Assembly (NCBI GenBank): GCA_023398165.1
Contig: JAEWSQ010000012.1
Location: 62,001-126,000, forward strand
DNA: 64,000 bases
Origin: Spirochaetota bacterium
GTDB lineage: Bacteria; Spirochaetota; Spirochaetia; Treponematales; Treponemataceae
Direction: 5' to 3'
Every line of letters begins with the position of its first letter. The stretch's first letter is position 1. The notes below the pieces were generated by a model. That model was not told the origin of the DNA. It did not search any database and was given only the letters and a program-made list of their open reading frames with translations. Shown here one piece after another: positions 36,846 to 44,138 of this stretch. The translations under genes and the position numbers were made by a program.

Positions 36846-36921
36846 GGAATACACTCCAGAATTACAGCTGTTTTTCAGGAGTAAATTCCAGATTCTCCCT
36901 GCTTTTTCAGGAATACATTCC
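36846..36921 (+). promoter_or_regulatory. Three 12-bp palindromic boxes at exact 32-bp spacing upstream of dpnI
   Basis: GGAATACACTCC (36846), GGAGTAAATTCC (36878) and GGAATACATTCC (36910) start exactly 32 bp apart. The two 20-bp intervals match each other at 12 of 20 positions and both end in TTTTTCA. The boxes approximate the palindrome GGAATnnATTCC. Three helical turns separate them, so a protein would bind one DNA face. The last box ends 15 bp before the dpnI -35 box, a suitable place for a regulator. A decayed tandem repeat is the alternative. Confidence 0.6.
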
Positions 36922-36936
36922 TATTATAAACCCGCT

Positions 36937-36964
36937 TTGATCTATTTGTGAATAATGATATACT
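36937..36964 (+). promoter_or_regulatory. dpnI promoter
   Basis: TTGATC (36937-36942), 16-bp spacer, TATACT (36959-36964), followed by GGAAG and the ATG at 36983. The -35 box happens to contain a GATC site, the DpnI target. Confidence 0.55.
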
Positions 36965-36982
36965 TTCCGGTAAAAGGAAGAG

Positions 36983-37768
36983 ATGAATTTACACTTAACT
37001 ATTGATAAAGCCCGGGAATACACCAGTAATTCACAAAGAGCTCGTATTTTAACAGAAGATTGGATTTCACATAATGTCTTTTGTCCGGTTTGCGGAAATC
37101 CGGTGTTAATAAAGTATGGGAATAATAAACCCGTTGCCGATTTCTTCTGTGATACTTGTTCTTCCGATTTTGAATTAAAAAGTAAAGAAAATAAAAATGG
37201 CGTTCTGGGGAAGAAAATTGTCGATGGTGCTTACTCAACAATGATTACGCGCATCACTTCTTTACAGAATCCAAATTTTTTCTTTTTAACACACAATAAT
37301 GTAATGGTGAATAATGTTCTGCTTATACCCCGATACTTCTTTGTTCCGGAAATTATAGAAAAACGTAAGCCGCTTTCTGATAACGCCCGCCGTGCCGGCT
37401 GGGTCGGATGCAATATTAACATACAAAATATTCCGGAAAGCGGAAAAGTATTTCTGGTAAAAAACAATATTGAGATCGAGAAGAAAACTGTTCTTGCACA
37501 GTACAAGAAAACAGAATCCCTTCAAACTAACAACTTGGACAGCCGGGGATGGATTATTGATGTACTTTCATGTATCGATAAAATTCCAGAGGCAGATTTT
37601 TCTCTAAGCCAGGTATACTCCTTTGCTGATGTACTTAAGCGTAAACACCCTGATAATAATTTTATTAAAGATAAAATTCGTCAGCAGCTTCAATATCTGC
37701 GTGACAAAGGATTTCTTGAGTTCACATCCCGTGGAAATTACAGGAAGGTTTCATATGGCAACATATAG
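36983..37768 (+). CDS. dpnI: DpnI-type restriction endonuclease (methylated GATC)
   Basis: 261 residues, homologous to pneumococcal DpnI along its whole length: NSQRARILTEDWI, the zinc ligands Cys34, Cys37, Cys56 and Cys59, and the PD-(D/E)xK site Asp53-Glu64-Lys66 (VADFF and FELKSK). NPNFFFLT, RRAGWVGCNI and SRGWIIDVLSCIDKI are further shared blocks. The C-terminal 80 residues (IRQQLQYLRDKGFLEFTSRGNYRKV) are the methyl-sensing winged helix. DpnI cleaves Gm6ATC, so the host must not methylate GATC and would destroy incoming Dam-modified DNA. No methyltransferase is encoded nearby, as expected. It overlaps dpnD by 14 bp. Confidence 0.95.
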   Translation: MNLHLTIDKAREYTSNSQRARILTEDWISHNVFCPVCGNPVLIKYGNNKPVADFFCDTCSSDFELKSKENKNGVLGKKIVDGAYSTMITRITSLQNPNFFFLTHNNVMVNNVLLIPRYFFVPEIIEKRKPLSDNARRAGWVGCNINIQNIPESGKVFLVKNNIEIEKKTVLAQYKKTESLQTNNLDSRGWIIDVLSCIDKIPEADFSLSQVYSFADVLKRKHPDNNFIKDKIRQQLQYLRDKGFLEFTSRGNYRKVSYGNI

Positions 37769-38144
37769 AGTAGAAGTAACAGAAATATTCCAACGTCAGA
37801 TAAATATTGATGCTCAATCCCCTGAAGAAGCCGTATTGATTATCCAAAAGCAATATGATAATGAAGATATTGTGCTGGATGCGGAAGATCACATTTCTAC
37901 CAATATTGATATACAAGCAAACATTTTACATACAAAAGAGTTAATAAATCTATTAAATAAAATATCGCCGGAACAAATAGAGGCAAACTTATTTTTCAAG
38001 GGGCTCAATGCAACCCATACAATATCTATGAAAAACGGCATCATTTTTGATGAGGGCATTGACGGTAAGCTGATAAAATGGACGCAGGAAGAGTTTACTA
38101 ATGAATACAACAGCAAGTGGTCTGTTAATTTTGTAATAGACTGA
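37755..38144 (+). CDS. dpnD: DpnD/PcfM-family protein
   Basis: 129 residues. The first 50 (YRVEVTEIFQRQINIDAQ, EEAVLIIQKQYDNEDIVLDA) match the DpnD-PcfM domain, named for the second gene of the pneumococcal DpnI operon. The rest (HTKELINLLNKISPEQIEA) is not recognised. The start is the ATG at 37755, after AGGAAGG and inside the end of dpnI. An in-frame extension upstream to 37623 is just dpnI sequence in another frame. Function of DpnD is unknown; conservation of the pair across phyla argues for a linked role. Confidence 0.85.
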   Translation: MATYRVEVTEIFQRQINIDAQSPEEAVLIIQKQYDNEDIVLDAEDHISTNIDIQANILHTKELINLLNKISPEQIEANLFFKGLNATHTISMKNGIIFDEGIDGKLIKWTQEEFTNEYNSKWSVNFVID

Positions 38145-38180
38145 TTTAATATTCGGTAATACCCTCAAGGAGACCGCCCT

Positions 38181-39050
38181 ATGAAATATTTTATTGTCGA
38201 CGTGTTCTGCAGAGAAAAATACTCAGGAAACCAGCTCGCCGTCGTTATTCAGGACAAACCGCTTAAGGATGAGCTCATGCAGAACATTGCGGCGGAGTTT
38301 CATTTTTCGGAGACAACCTTTGTAGACCCTATACAAAACTCCGACGGCTCATGGAATGTGCGTATCTTCACGCCGAAAAACGAAGTTCCCTTTGCAGGTC
38401 ATCCGACACTTGGAACATCGTGGGTTATACGGAATGAAATAGAAAAATCTCAAATAAATAATGTAGTACTTTCAGTAAAAGCCGGAAGCATACCGGTTTC
38501 CTTTGATAATGAGACACATACTATCCGCATGAAGCAGCTCGAACCGGTTTTCGGCTCTGTTCATGAAAGCGCGCCAATAGCTGAATTTTTAAATATCAGT
38601 ATGAATGATATTGATACCTTCTTCCCTATTCAGGAAGTGAGCACCGGCATTAACTTCCTTATGGTTCCCCTTAAAACTCTTTCCGCCGTAAAAATTGCCT
38701 CGCTCAATTTTCCGCTTTACGTCCGCTATTTTACGGGAAAAGAACCGCTTCCCGTTTTTATTTTCTGCCCCGAAACATATGAAAAGGAAAACAGCATTAA
38801 CTGCAGAATGTTCGCAGAATTTTTTGATATTCCCGAAGATCCTGCAACCGGAAGCGCAAACGGCTGTCTTGCCGCCTGGATTGTAAAGCACAAGTACTTC
38901 GGTTCAAATCAGATACGTGTTAGTGTGGAGCAGGGGTACGAAATTGACCGTAAATCGATTCTTTACATAAAAGCTAACCTTGAAAACGGTTTGTACAACA
39001 TTGAAGTCGGCGGCTCTGTAATCAAAAGCGCGGAAGGAGAACTTGCATAA
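38181..39050 (+). CDS. PhzF-family isomerase/epimerase
   Basis: 289 residues. FIVDVFCREKYSGNQLAVV and the catalytic Glu in EFHFSETTFV, NVRIFTPKNEVPFAGHPTLG, and the second-domain DPATGSANGCLAAWIV are the PhzF signatures. Members are cofactor-independent isomerases of the diaminopimelate-epimerase fold; phenazine synthesis is not implied because no phz genes are present. AAGGAG precedes the ATG. The following acetyltransferase gene starts immediately after its stop. Confidence 0.92.
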   Translation: MKYFIVDVFCREKYSGNQLAVVIQDKPLKDELMQNIAAEFHFSETTFVDPIQNSDGSWNVRIFTPKNEVPFAGHPTLGTSWVIRNEIEKSQINNVVLSVKAGSIPVSFDNETHTIRMKQLEPVFGSVHESAPIAEFLNISMNDIDTFFPIQEVSTGINFLMVPLKTLSAVKIASLNFPLYVRYFTGKEPLPVFIFCPETYEKENSINCRMFAEFFDIPEDPATGSANGCLAAWIVKHKYFGSNQIRVSVEQGYEIDRKSILYIKANLENGLYNIEVGGSVIKSAEGELA

Positions 39051-39497
39051 ATGAATTACACTATCCAAACTATGGGAAAGGAAGACCTGCCCCTTCTTAA
39101 GCCCCTGTGGCAAAAACTGAACGAAATCCACTTTGCAGACTCTCCTCACTTCAAAGATTTTTACGCAAACTTCACCTTTGAACAGCGGATAGTATCATTT
39201 GATACTATCGAAAGCGATAATGTACTTATTCAGGCAGTGGAATATAACGAGGAATTATTCGGCTACTGCATTTCAACGATCACGAATGACTCCGGCGAAA
39301 TTGAGTCCTTATATCTGTCAGAAATCGTGCGCGGCAAAGGATTTGGGGAAAAGCTGTGTATTAACGCGCTTGAATGGATGAAGCAGAGAAAGTGTAAGAA
39401 AATTGAAGTATCGGTTTCCTACGGACACGATTGTGTTTTAGGATTTTATGAAAAACTGGGGTTTTATCCTAGAATGATAAAACTCCAGTTAAAATAA
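39051..39497 (+). CDS. GNAT-family N-acetyltransferase
   Basis: 148 residues with the GNAT fold: an acceptor half (residues 1-75), the beta-bulge YLSEIVRGKGFGEKLCINALEWM (acetyl-CoA loop RGKGFG) and a tail SYGHDCVLGFYEKLGFYPRMIKLQ. It begins directly after the TAA of the PhzF gene, so the two are co-translated. The substrate is unknown. Confidence 0.88.
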   Translation: MNYTIQTMGKEDLPLLKPLWQKLNEIHFADSPHFKDFYANFTFEQRIVSFDTIESDNVLIQAVEYNEELFGYCISTITNDSGEIESLYLSEIVRGKGFGEKLCINALEWMKQRKCKKIEVSVSYGHDCVLGFYEKLGFYPRMIKLQLK

Positions 39498-39530
39498 TTT
39501 TTTTACCATAAAGTGCTTATATGTACTGGA

Positions 39531-39779
39531 CTAAACAGCTCCTTCATCAGAGGCATCGTTGTTCGCCGGTACAGCGTCGGGTGTATATTCTAAAATATCG
39601 CCCGGCTGGCATTTTAAGTACTTACAAATTTCATTGAGCGTGGAAAACCGTATTGCCCTAACCTTGCCTGTTTTTAGGTTGGACATATTTGCAAGACTTA
39701 TACCCACCTTATCTGCAAGTTCGCTCACCTGCATCTTCCTGTCAGCAAGAACTCTGTCGAGCCGTAAAATTATAGCCAT
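39531..39779 (-). CDS. Small Xre-type DNA-binding protein (YozG-like)
   Basis: 82 residues, almost entirely one helix-turn-helix: ILRLDRVLADRKMQVSELADKVGISLANMSNLKTGKVRAIRFSTLNEICKYLKCQPGDILEY. This subfamily (HTH_26, YozG-like) is regularly paired with DUF2975 membrane proteins, as here. The pair likely regulates itself through the palindrome at 40508-40524. Confidence 0.9.
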   Translation of the reverse strand: MAIILRLDRVLADRKMQVSELADKVGISLANMSNLKTGKVRAIRFSTLNEICKYLKCQPGDILEYTPDAVPANNDASDEGAV

Positions 39780-39805
39780 ATATCACCTGCCGTTTTATAC
39801 AATTT

Positions 39806-40432
39806 TTACAGCGTTGCATCGTATTCGCTTTGGAGATACGCACCGTACTCAAACACATACGAAAGAAGCAGCACAATTATTCCCACGCCTAAGAGACTGA
39901 AATTAAGCGGAAAGGACAGCGCGTATCCTTCAAAACTTCCCTTGAATAAAGGAGAAGTAATAACAACTGTGTTAAGTTCAAACATTGTAAACATAAGATA
40001 CACAGATAAGCTTTTTGTAAAATCCCATAAAATACTGCATGCTAAAATACAAAAGGCCAGTACCCTGATTGATTTTATGCAAAGCGTATCGAACGGTTTT
40101 TCTTTTTTTACACAATTAAGAACGTTATAAATTTGCTTTTCCATATACAGCACAAGAGCCATACTCAACCCCCCGAAAAGACCCATAAGAAAAAGAAAAT
40201 TCTGAATGCTTGTAAATGCTATCGGCGCGTCTGATATTTTTATTTTCAATTCGCTTATCTCAAACGTTCCAGAAACCAGTCCCTTATCATTCATAAAAAA
40301 GTCAGGCTTTATTACTGAAAGAAGCGGAAGAACGATGCACGAAAGAATTGATATTCCCGTTATCACCATAAACACAATCACACCAATATTCAATTTGCCT
40401 GCAAGTGAAGCAAATTTTTTTGTATTTTTCAT
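39806..40432 (-). CDS. DUF2975 membrane protein
   Basis: 208 residues with four membrane helices (VIVFMVITGISILSCIVLPLL; IQNFLFLMGLFGGLSMALVLYM; SIRVLAFCILACSILWDF; FSLLGVGIIVLLLSYVFEYGAYLQ). The final FEYGAYLQ.E.D.TL is characteristic of DUF2975. It precedes the Xre gene by 26 bp in the same operon. Function unknown. The promoter reads TTGACA (complement of 40494-40499), 18 bp, TATGAT. Confidence 0.85.
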   Translation of the reverse strand: MKNTKKFASLAGKLNIGVIVFMVITGISILSCIVLPLLSVIKPDFFMNDKGLVSGTFEISELKIKISDAPIAFTSIQNFLFLMGLFGGLSMALVLYMEKQIYNVLNCVKKEKPFDTLCIKSIRVLAFCILACSILWDFTKSLSVYLMFTMFELNTVVITSPLFKGSFEGYALSFPLNFSLLGVGIIVLLLSYVFEYGAYLQSEYDATL

Positions 40433-40507
40433 TTTAAACCTCCATGGACTTTTTCAGTCCCCATAATTCAATCATACACGGTGAATTTGTTTTTTGTCAA
40501 GTATAAT

Positions 40508-40524
40508 ATATCGTATAACGATAT
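40508..40524. promoter_or_regulatory. Palindromic operator candidate of the DUF2975/Xre pair
   Basis: ATATCGT-ATA-ACGATAT is a perfect 7-3-7 inverted repeat just upstream of the minus-strand TTGACA box. It also abuts a TATAAT. A site for the small Xre protein is the simplest reading. Confidence 0.5.
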
Positions 40525-40592
40525 TTTATAACTGTATTACGGCAATTTATTATTGTTAAACTGCCTGTTTCAGGGTTTCTCACCTAGCTTTA

Positions 40593-40614
40593 ATAGAACG
40601 AACGTTCGTTCTAT
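40593..40614. promoter_or_regulatory. Perfect 22-bp palindrome (TetR-like operator)
   Basis: The sequence centred on GAACGAACGTTCGTTC is a perfect palindrome of 22 bp. Such sites are typical TetR-family operators. It lies about 95 bp upstream of the transglutaminase-like lipoprotein gene. The window's only TetR gene is 4 kb away and has a different operator, so the cognate regulator is elsewhere. Confidence 0.55.
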
Positions 40615-40708
40615 GTTTTTTATTTAAACTTCATGTTTTCTATTAGAAACAAATTTTGAAACCTCATATGTTATACTCATATACCATTTTATTATTTTTG
40701 GAGTAAAA

Positions 40709-41518
40709 ATGTTTAAAAAAATCTTTCCTATCTTTCTTATAAGCCTTGTTATTTTAACAGGCTGTACAGCTATTACATCTCTAACGTTTGATGCAAATTC
40801 AAATGAGGACTATGATTTTATATACGATACTATTGATGATCCTTATCTCATACAATTGCGGACAGAGTTTGCGCTTGATGACATTATTACCAGCTGTACA
40901 AGCGACCTGGAAAAAATAAGAGCCCTATCTGCATGGGTACAAAATCTTTGGGAACATGACGGGTCCAATACACCGGAAAAATCAGATCCAATATCAATTT
41001 TACACGAAGTACAAAACGGAAGCAGATTCAGATGTGTTGAATATGCAATAGTATTAAACGGCTGCTTAAATGCAGTCGGTATTACTTCGAGAACACTGGC
41101 ATTAAAAACTAAAGATGTGGAAACAAGAGAATCAAGTGCGGGGCATGTAGTTCTTGAAGCCTATGTTAAGGATTTTAATAAGTGGATTATGGTTGACAGT
41201 CAATGGGATGTAATTCCTGTTTTAAACGGAACTCCGCTTAATGCAGTGGAATTCCAGGATGCACTCGTAAAGAATAGATATGACTTAGTTATACTTACTT
41301 CATCTGAGATAAGTAATTCCTACTACTTCAAATGGATACAGGAATATTTATTTTATTTTGACGTTCTCCTGGATAACCGTGTTGTTAATCGTACTTCACC
41401 TATGTCGCTCATGCTTGTACCAATTGGAGCAAAGAATCCTACGGTTTTCCAAAGGGAATGGCCGATCGAGGATATGATATATACACATTCAGTTAATGCT
41501 TTCTATGAAAAACCGTAA
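40709..41518 (+). CDS. Transglutaminase-like lipoprotein
   Basis: 269 residues. Signal peptide with lipobox LTGC (Cys19). The transglutaminase/protease-like core has the triad Cys in SRFRCVEYAIVLNGCLNAVGI, His in AGHVVLEAYV and Asp in WIMVDSQWDVIP. It should be an outward-facing lipid-anchored protein that hydrolyses or cross-links peptide bonds; the target is unknown. GGAG precedes the ATG. It may be controlled by the 22-bp palindrome upstream. Confidence 0.85.
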   Translation: MFKKIFPIFLISLVILTGCTAITSLTFDANSNEDYDFIYDTIDDPYLIQLRTEFALDDIITSCTSDLEKIRALSAWVQNLWEHDGSNTPEKSDPISILHEVQNGSRFRCVEYAIVLNGCLNAVGITSRTLALKTKDVETRESSAGHVVLEAYVKDFNKWIMVDSQWDVIPVLNGTPLNAVEFQDALVKNRYDLVILTSSEISNSYYFKWIQEYLFYFDVLLDNRVVNRTSPMSLMLVPIGAKNPTVFQREWPIEDMIYTHSVNAFYEKP

Positions 41519-41549
41519 GACCAAAAAATCGGAAAGAATTAAATAAAAC

Positions 41550-41609
41550 AGGCCTCGAAGAGTAAACAGGGGTAAATAGATTGATTAAATCTGTATACTC
41601 TTGGAGCCT
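41550..41609. terminator. Imperfect terminator hairpin
   Basis: AGGCCTCGAAGAGTA and TACTCTTGGAGCCT pair with two mismatches around a 31-nt loop that holds a further AGATT/AATCT stem. It lies between the convergent lipoprotein and hgc operons. Confidence 0.55.
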
Positions 41610-41612
41610 TCA

Positions 41613-42053
41613 TTATTGTACTATTTCTTCAAGTATCTCCACTGCATCTTTTACAAAGATTGTGCATCTGTTTTTTTTCATGTTCTCATTTTTAAATCTC
41701 GTCTGCCCCTCATCAGTCATTAAATTCGCACCGTCGAGCAGTTTTCTGCACTCAACTGTACCATGTTTCTCCTCAAACTTTGACAGAAAATCCCGTGTTA
41801 ATGCATACGTCTTATCCTGAACAGAACTGTCGTCTTTAAGTCCCCGTCCGTGAACAGCAGATAATGCCGTCAGAGCACCCGACACAGCCCCGCACATATA
41901 CTGTCTCCTTCCTGCACCTGCTCCAAAAGCGCAGGAAATCTTACAGCTCACTTCTTCGCTTAATCCTGTCTTATCGCTGAAAGATGTTAACACCGACTGG
42001 GCGCAATTGTACGATGCAGTAAACATCTGAGCAGCCTTTTCTTCTCTTGTCAT
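41613..42053 (-). CDS. C_GCAxxG_C_C family (putative redox-active) protein
   Basis: 146 residues. The spaced cysteines and glycines that name the family are present: SYNCAQSVL, CKISCAFGAGAGRRQYMCGAVSGAL, and a later VECRKLL and RCTIFV. Family members are small predicted redox or metal proteins of unknown activity. It is the last gene of the marR-hgcA-hgcB operon, 26 bp after hgcB, with AAGGAG before its ATG. The association suggests a role in metal or electron handling beside HgcAB. Confidence 0.85.
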   Translation of the reverse strand: MTREEKAAQMFTASYNCAQSVLTSFSDKTGLSEEVSCKISCAFGAGAGRRQYMCGAVSGALTALSAVHGRGLKDDSSVQDKTYALTRDFLSKFEEKHGTVECRKLLDGANLMTDEGQTRFKNENMKKNRCTIFVKDAVEILEEIVQ

Positions 42054-42079
42054 ATATAACTCCTTATTTAAATGATAAT

Positions 42080-42376
42080 TCAGCAGCAGGGTTTACTGCT
42101 TTCACAAGAACACTCTCCTTTTTTTCCAAACATGCTCCCGACAATCGCAGCGGCGCATCCTACACCTCTATTCACTTTCACCGCATTAAAAGGACAATTT
42201 AAGGCGCAGGCTCCGCACTCCATACATGATTCTGAAGCTGCTATTAAAGCTTTTTTTGTTCCTTCTGCAAAAGTAAAAACATCATGAGGACAAACCTCTG
42301 CGCATATACCGCAGCCTGTACACTTTTGAGAATTTATTTCAAGACTTTTTCCATTCAAAGGGTACCTGTACTTCAT
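42080..42376 (-). CDS. hgcB: Mercury methylation ferredoxin HgcB
   Basis: 98 residues. Two [4Fe-4S] motifs: Cys19/22/25/29 (CTGCGICAEVCP) and Cys51/54/57/61 (CMECGACALNCP). Beyond ordinary ferredoxin it has the HgcB hallmarks: the conserved extra Cys74 in RGVGCAAAIVG and a C-terminal vicinal pair Cys97-Cys98, plus Cys89 and Cys91. HgcB is thought to reduce the corrinoid of HgcA and to bind and deliver Hg(II) through these thiols. It starts seven bases after the hgcA stop, with GAGG before the ATG. Confidence 0.92.
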   Translation of the reverse strand: MKYRYPLNGKSLEINSQKCTGCGICAEVCPHDVFTFAEGTKKALIAASESCMECGACALNCPFNAVKVNRGVGCAAAIVGSMFGKKGECSCESSKPCC

Positions 42377-42383
42377 ATAAACC

Positions 42384-43421
42384 TCACATAGTAAATGCTT
42401 TTATACAGTGAATAATTCCTGCCGCTAAACCCAGCAGTGCAGTACCTATCTGAACAGGCAGACTCAGCCTAACTTCAAGCTCTGCACCCTTTTGATTCGT
42501 AAACGTTGAACACCCGGTGAAGTTCATTGCGCCATAAGAAGCTGCAGCAGTCCCTGTAAGAACCATACTGATATATAAAAGAATATTTTGATGTACAAAA
42601 ATACTATTGAAGCCGTAAAATACAACTGCCCATAAAATGTTTATTATAAAACCTTTAACGGAGAAAAACCGTCCTGGTATATAGGGCAGTAAAAGCGGTA
42701 AAACAACAGTTCCGTTTACTACTGACACTAATAGAAATACGAAAATGCTTAAACACCTTTTTACAAAGCCTTCATTAAATGGAAGAGCGGTTATAAGCGA
42801 TAGAAGTATAAAAGCTGCCAGACTTTTCCAGGCATGAACAAGCTCCACAGGAATTAATACAGCCCTCTCTCTTAGTGTGAATGTTATATTCTTCATCTTT
42901 GAATTTTTCTTCATTCCATTTTCAATAAATTCTTTTAAATCACGTGCATACACAGGTCCAAAAACAGCCTTATAGCTGGTTTCCTTTCTAAGTGTATTAA
43001 TATTCACTCCGCTTGCGCTTAACTGAGGGAGTATTAGTATTCCGTCCGGTGCAAAATCAGAAAGTCGTGATTTTTTAATTTCCCTAAGGACGGCTTCTGC
43101 GCTGAAACTTCCTTTTCCTGCAGAACACCATACATTTATACCTCCGGTATCAATTACTAAAATCCAGATATTCAAACCTCCAAGCTCTTTTCTAACTGAA
43201 TCAAAGGTTAAGCGGTAGTTCGATGTTATAAGAACCGGTGAGTTTTTCCCAGGATTTCCAGTGTAATATAATCCGCTCTTTATAGAGGCTTTATTTCTTC
43301 CAATACCTGTTCGAAGAGCTGCTGCGGCTGCCCTATCTTTCCATGTAAGCTGAGTGGAGACTTTTACAGCACGGGGCATTGTAGAGGACAGTGTATGCAG
43401 AGCTTTTACCGGCTGCAGCAT
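42384..43421 (-). CDS. hgcA: Mercury methylation corrinoid protein HgcA
   Basis: 345 residues. The N-terminal corrinoid-binding domain (about 60-170) carries the diagnostic cap-helix motif NVWCSAGKGSF with the cobalt-ligating Cys99. The C-terminal half (about 205-345) has five membrane helices and the HgcA-typical NFTGCSTFTNQKG block. HgcA takes a methyl group from methyltetrahydrofolate and gives it to Hg(II), producing methylmercury at the inner membrane. GGAG lies seven bases before the ATG, which overlaps the end of the marR gene by 16 bp. Identification relies on remembered motifs, but both domains and the HgcB partner agree. Confidence 0.92.
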   Translation of the reverse strand: MLQPVKALHTLSSTMPRAVKVSTQLTWKDRAAAAALRTGIGRNKASIKSGLYYTGNPGKNSPVLITSNYRLTFDSVRKELGGLNIWILVIDTGGINVWCSAGKGSFSAEAVLREIKKSRLSDFAPDGILILPQLSASGVNINTLRKETSYKAVFGPVYARDLKEFIENGMKKNSKMKNITFTLRERAVLIPVELVHAWKSLAAFILLSLITALPFNEGFVKRCLSIFVFLLVSVVNGTVVLPLLLPYIPGRFFSVKGFIINILWAVVFYGFNSIFVHQNILLYISMVLTGTAAASYGAMNFTGCSTFTNQKGAELEVRLSLPVQIGTALLGLAAGIIHCIKAFTM

Positions 43422-43870
43422 GAGGAATCTCCTTTTAATCTCTCTTTTGACATTGCCTCAGAAAGAAGAAAAATCGATTCTATTACAGAATCCTGTTTAT
43501 CTGATGGAATATAAGAAAAAATTCGGGAAAATTGATTATTACATAAACTGTTAATATAAGAGCATTTTTGTCTGCCTTCTTCTGTTAAGGCTAAAATATT
43601 CTTTCGTCTGTTGTTATTGTCGACCGAACGTTCTATAAAGCCCTTCTGTACACAACTGTTTATTGTCCTGCTCAGTGTGCTTTTATCTAGACTTAATAAA
43701 TCCGATAAGTCTTGAAGCCCCAGTGTATTGTCAGCCTCAAGCTCAAGAAGTAAATGGCACTGTGCAACTGTAACAGAACAGCATTCCGTCTCAGAGCTTA
43801 ATAGAATTCCCGTTTCACGCTCGAGTTTTCTCAAGTGTTTTCTAAAAGTTTGAATATCTGATTGCAACAT
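43406..43870 (-). CDS. Cysteine-rich MarR-family regulator heading the hgc operon
   Basis: 154 residues from the ATG at 43870. The winged helix includes LGLQDLSDLLSLDKSTLSRTINSCVQKGFIERSVDNNNRRKNILALTEEG, a clear MarR DNA-binding region. It is unusually rich in Cys: a vicinal pair in ETECCSV, another in the C-terminal DSSCCSR, and four single ones. Vicinal thiols suggest a thiophilic-metal or redox sensor, which would fit Hg or As, but this is inference. The frame is open to a TTG at 43906, but that TTG is the -35 box. The gene overlaps hgcA by 16 bp and is probably its regulator. Confidence 0.85.
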   Translation of the reverse strand: MLQSDIQTFRKHLRKLERETGILLSSETECCSVTVAQCHLLLELEADNTLGLQDLSDLLSLDKSTLSRTINSCVQKGFIERSVDNNNRRKNILALTEEGRQKCSYINSLCNNQFSRIFSYIPSDKQDSVIESIFLLSEAMSKERLKGDSSCCSR

Positions 43871-43906
43871 ACAACGATTGTACTTAGCAACTGTTGTATT
43901 TGTCAA
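43868..43906 (-). promoter_or_regulatory. marR-hgcAB promoter and operator, leaderless-type
   Basis: On the minus strand TTGACA (43906-43901), 18-bp spacer, TACAAT (43882-43877), then six bases to the ATG at 43870, with no ribosome site. The spacer and downstream edge hold two MarR-like half-palindromes, CAACAGTTG and CAATCGTTG, inside TACAAC...GTTGTA arms. A repressor bound there would block RNA polymerase, which predicts autoregulation. Confidence 0.65.
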
Positions 43907-44138
43907 GTATTTAATTCACTAACAGGAATGTAAATTTCAATACTTCTCTTTTTACGATTAATTGATAAAATCCGTGCAGTAATGACCGCTGAATTTGGCT
44001 TTACACCCATAAAACCTTAACATGAGAAAACTCTTCCAGCCCGGTAAGCCCCGCACAGTACTCTTTGTCCACAACAATGGAAAAACCCTTTTTACTGCTT
44101 ACCTTCCCTATAAAATTCATTTCTACTGCCTGTTTCAT
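43903..44138 (-). pseudogene. Degraded trmO-like (UPF0066) methyltransferase gene
   Basis: From the ATG at 44138 one frame reads MNFIGKVSSKKGFSIVVD and continues AGLTGLEEFSHVKVLWV before a stop, matching the start of TrmO-family tRNA methyltransferases. A shifted frame then gives VKPNSAVITARILSINRKK, which corresponds to the RPNPIALTxVKLL block normally about 40 residues further on. The central part is deleted and the C-terminus is gone. The remnant overlaps the hgc promoter. Confidence 0.65.

Noticed and set aside
36846..36921. CRISPR-like array (12-bp repeats, 20-bp intervals)
   Set aside because: Repeats are too short and imperfect, the intervals resemble each other, and there are no cas genes.
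37623..38144. 173-residue ORF starting inside dpnI
   Set aside because: Its first 44 residues are dpnI in another frame; the ATG at 37755 has AGGAAGG and begins the DpnD domain.
38181..39050. Phenazine biosynthesis from the PhzF homologue
   Set aside because: PhzF-like proteins are widespread; no other phz gene is present.
43871..43906. Start of the MarR protein at the TTG at 43906
   Set aside because: That TTG begins TTGACA, the -35 box; the added 12 residues would be the promoter spacer.
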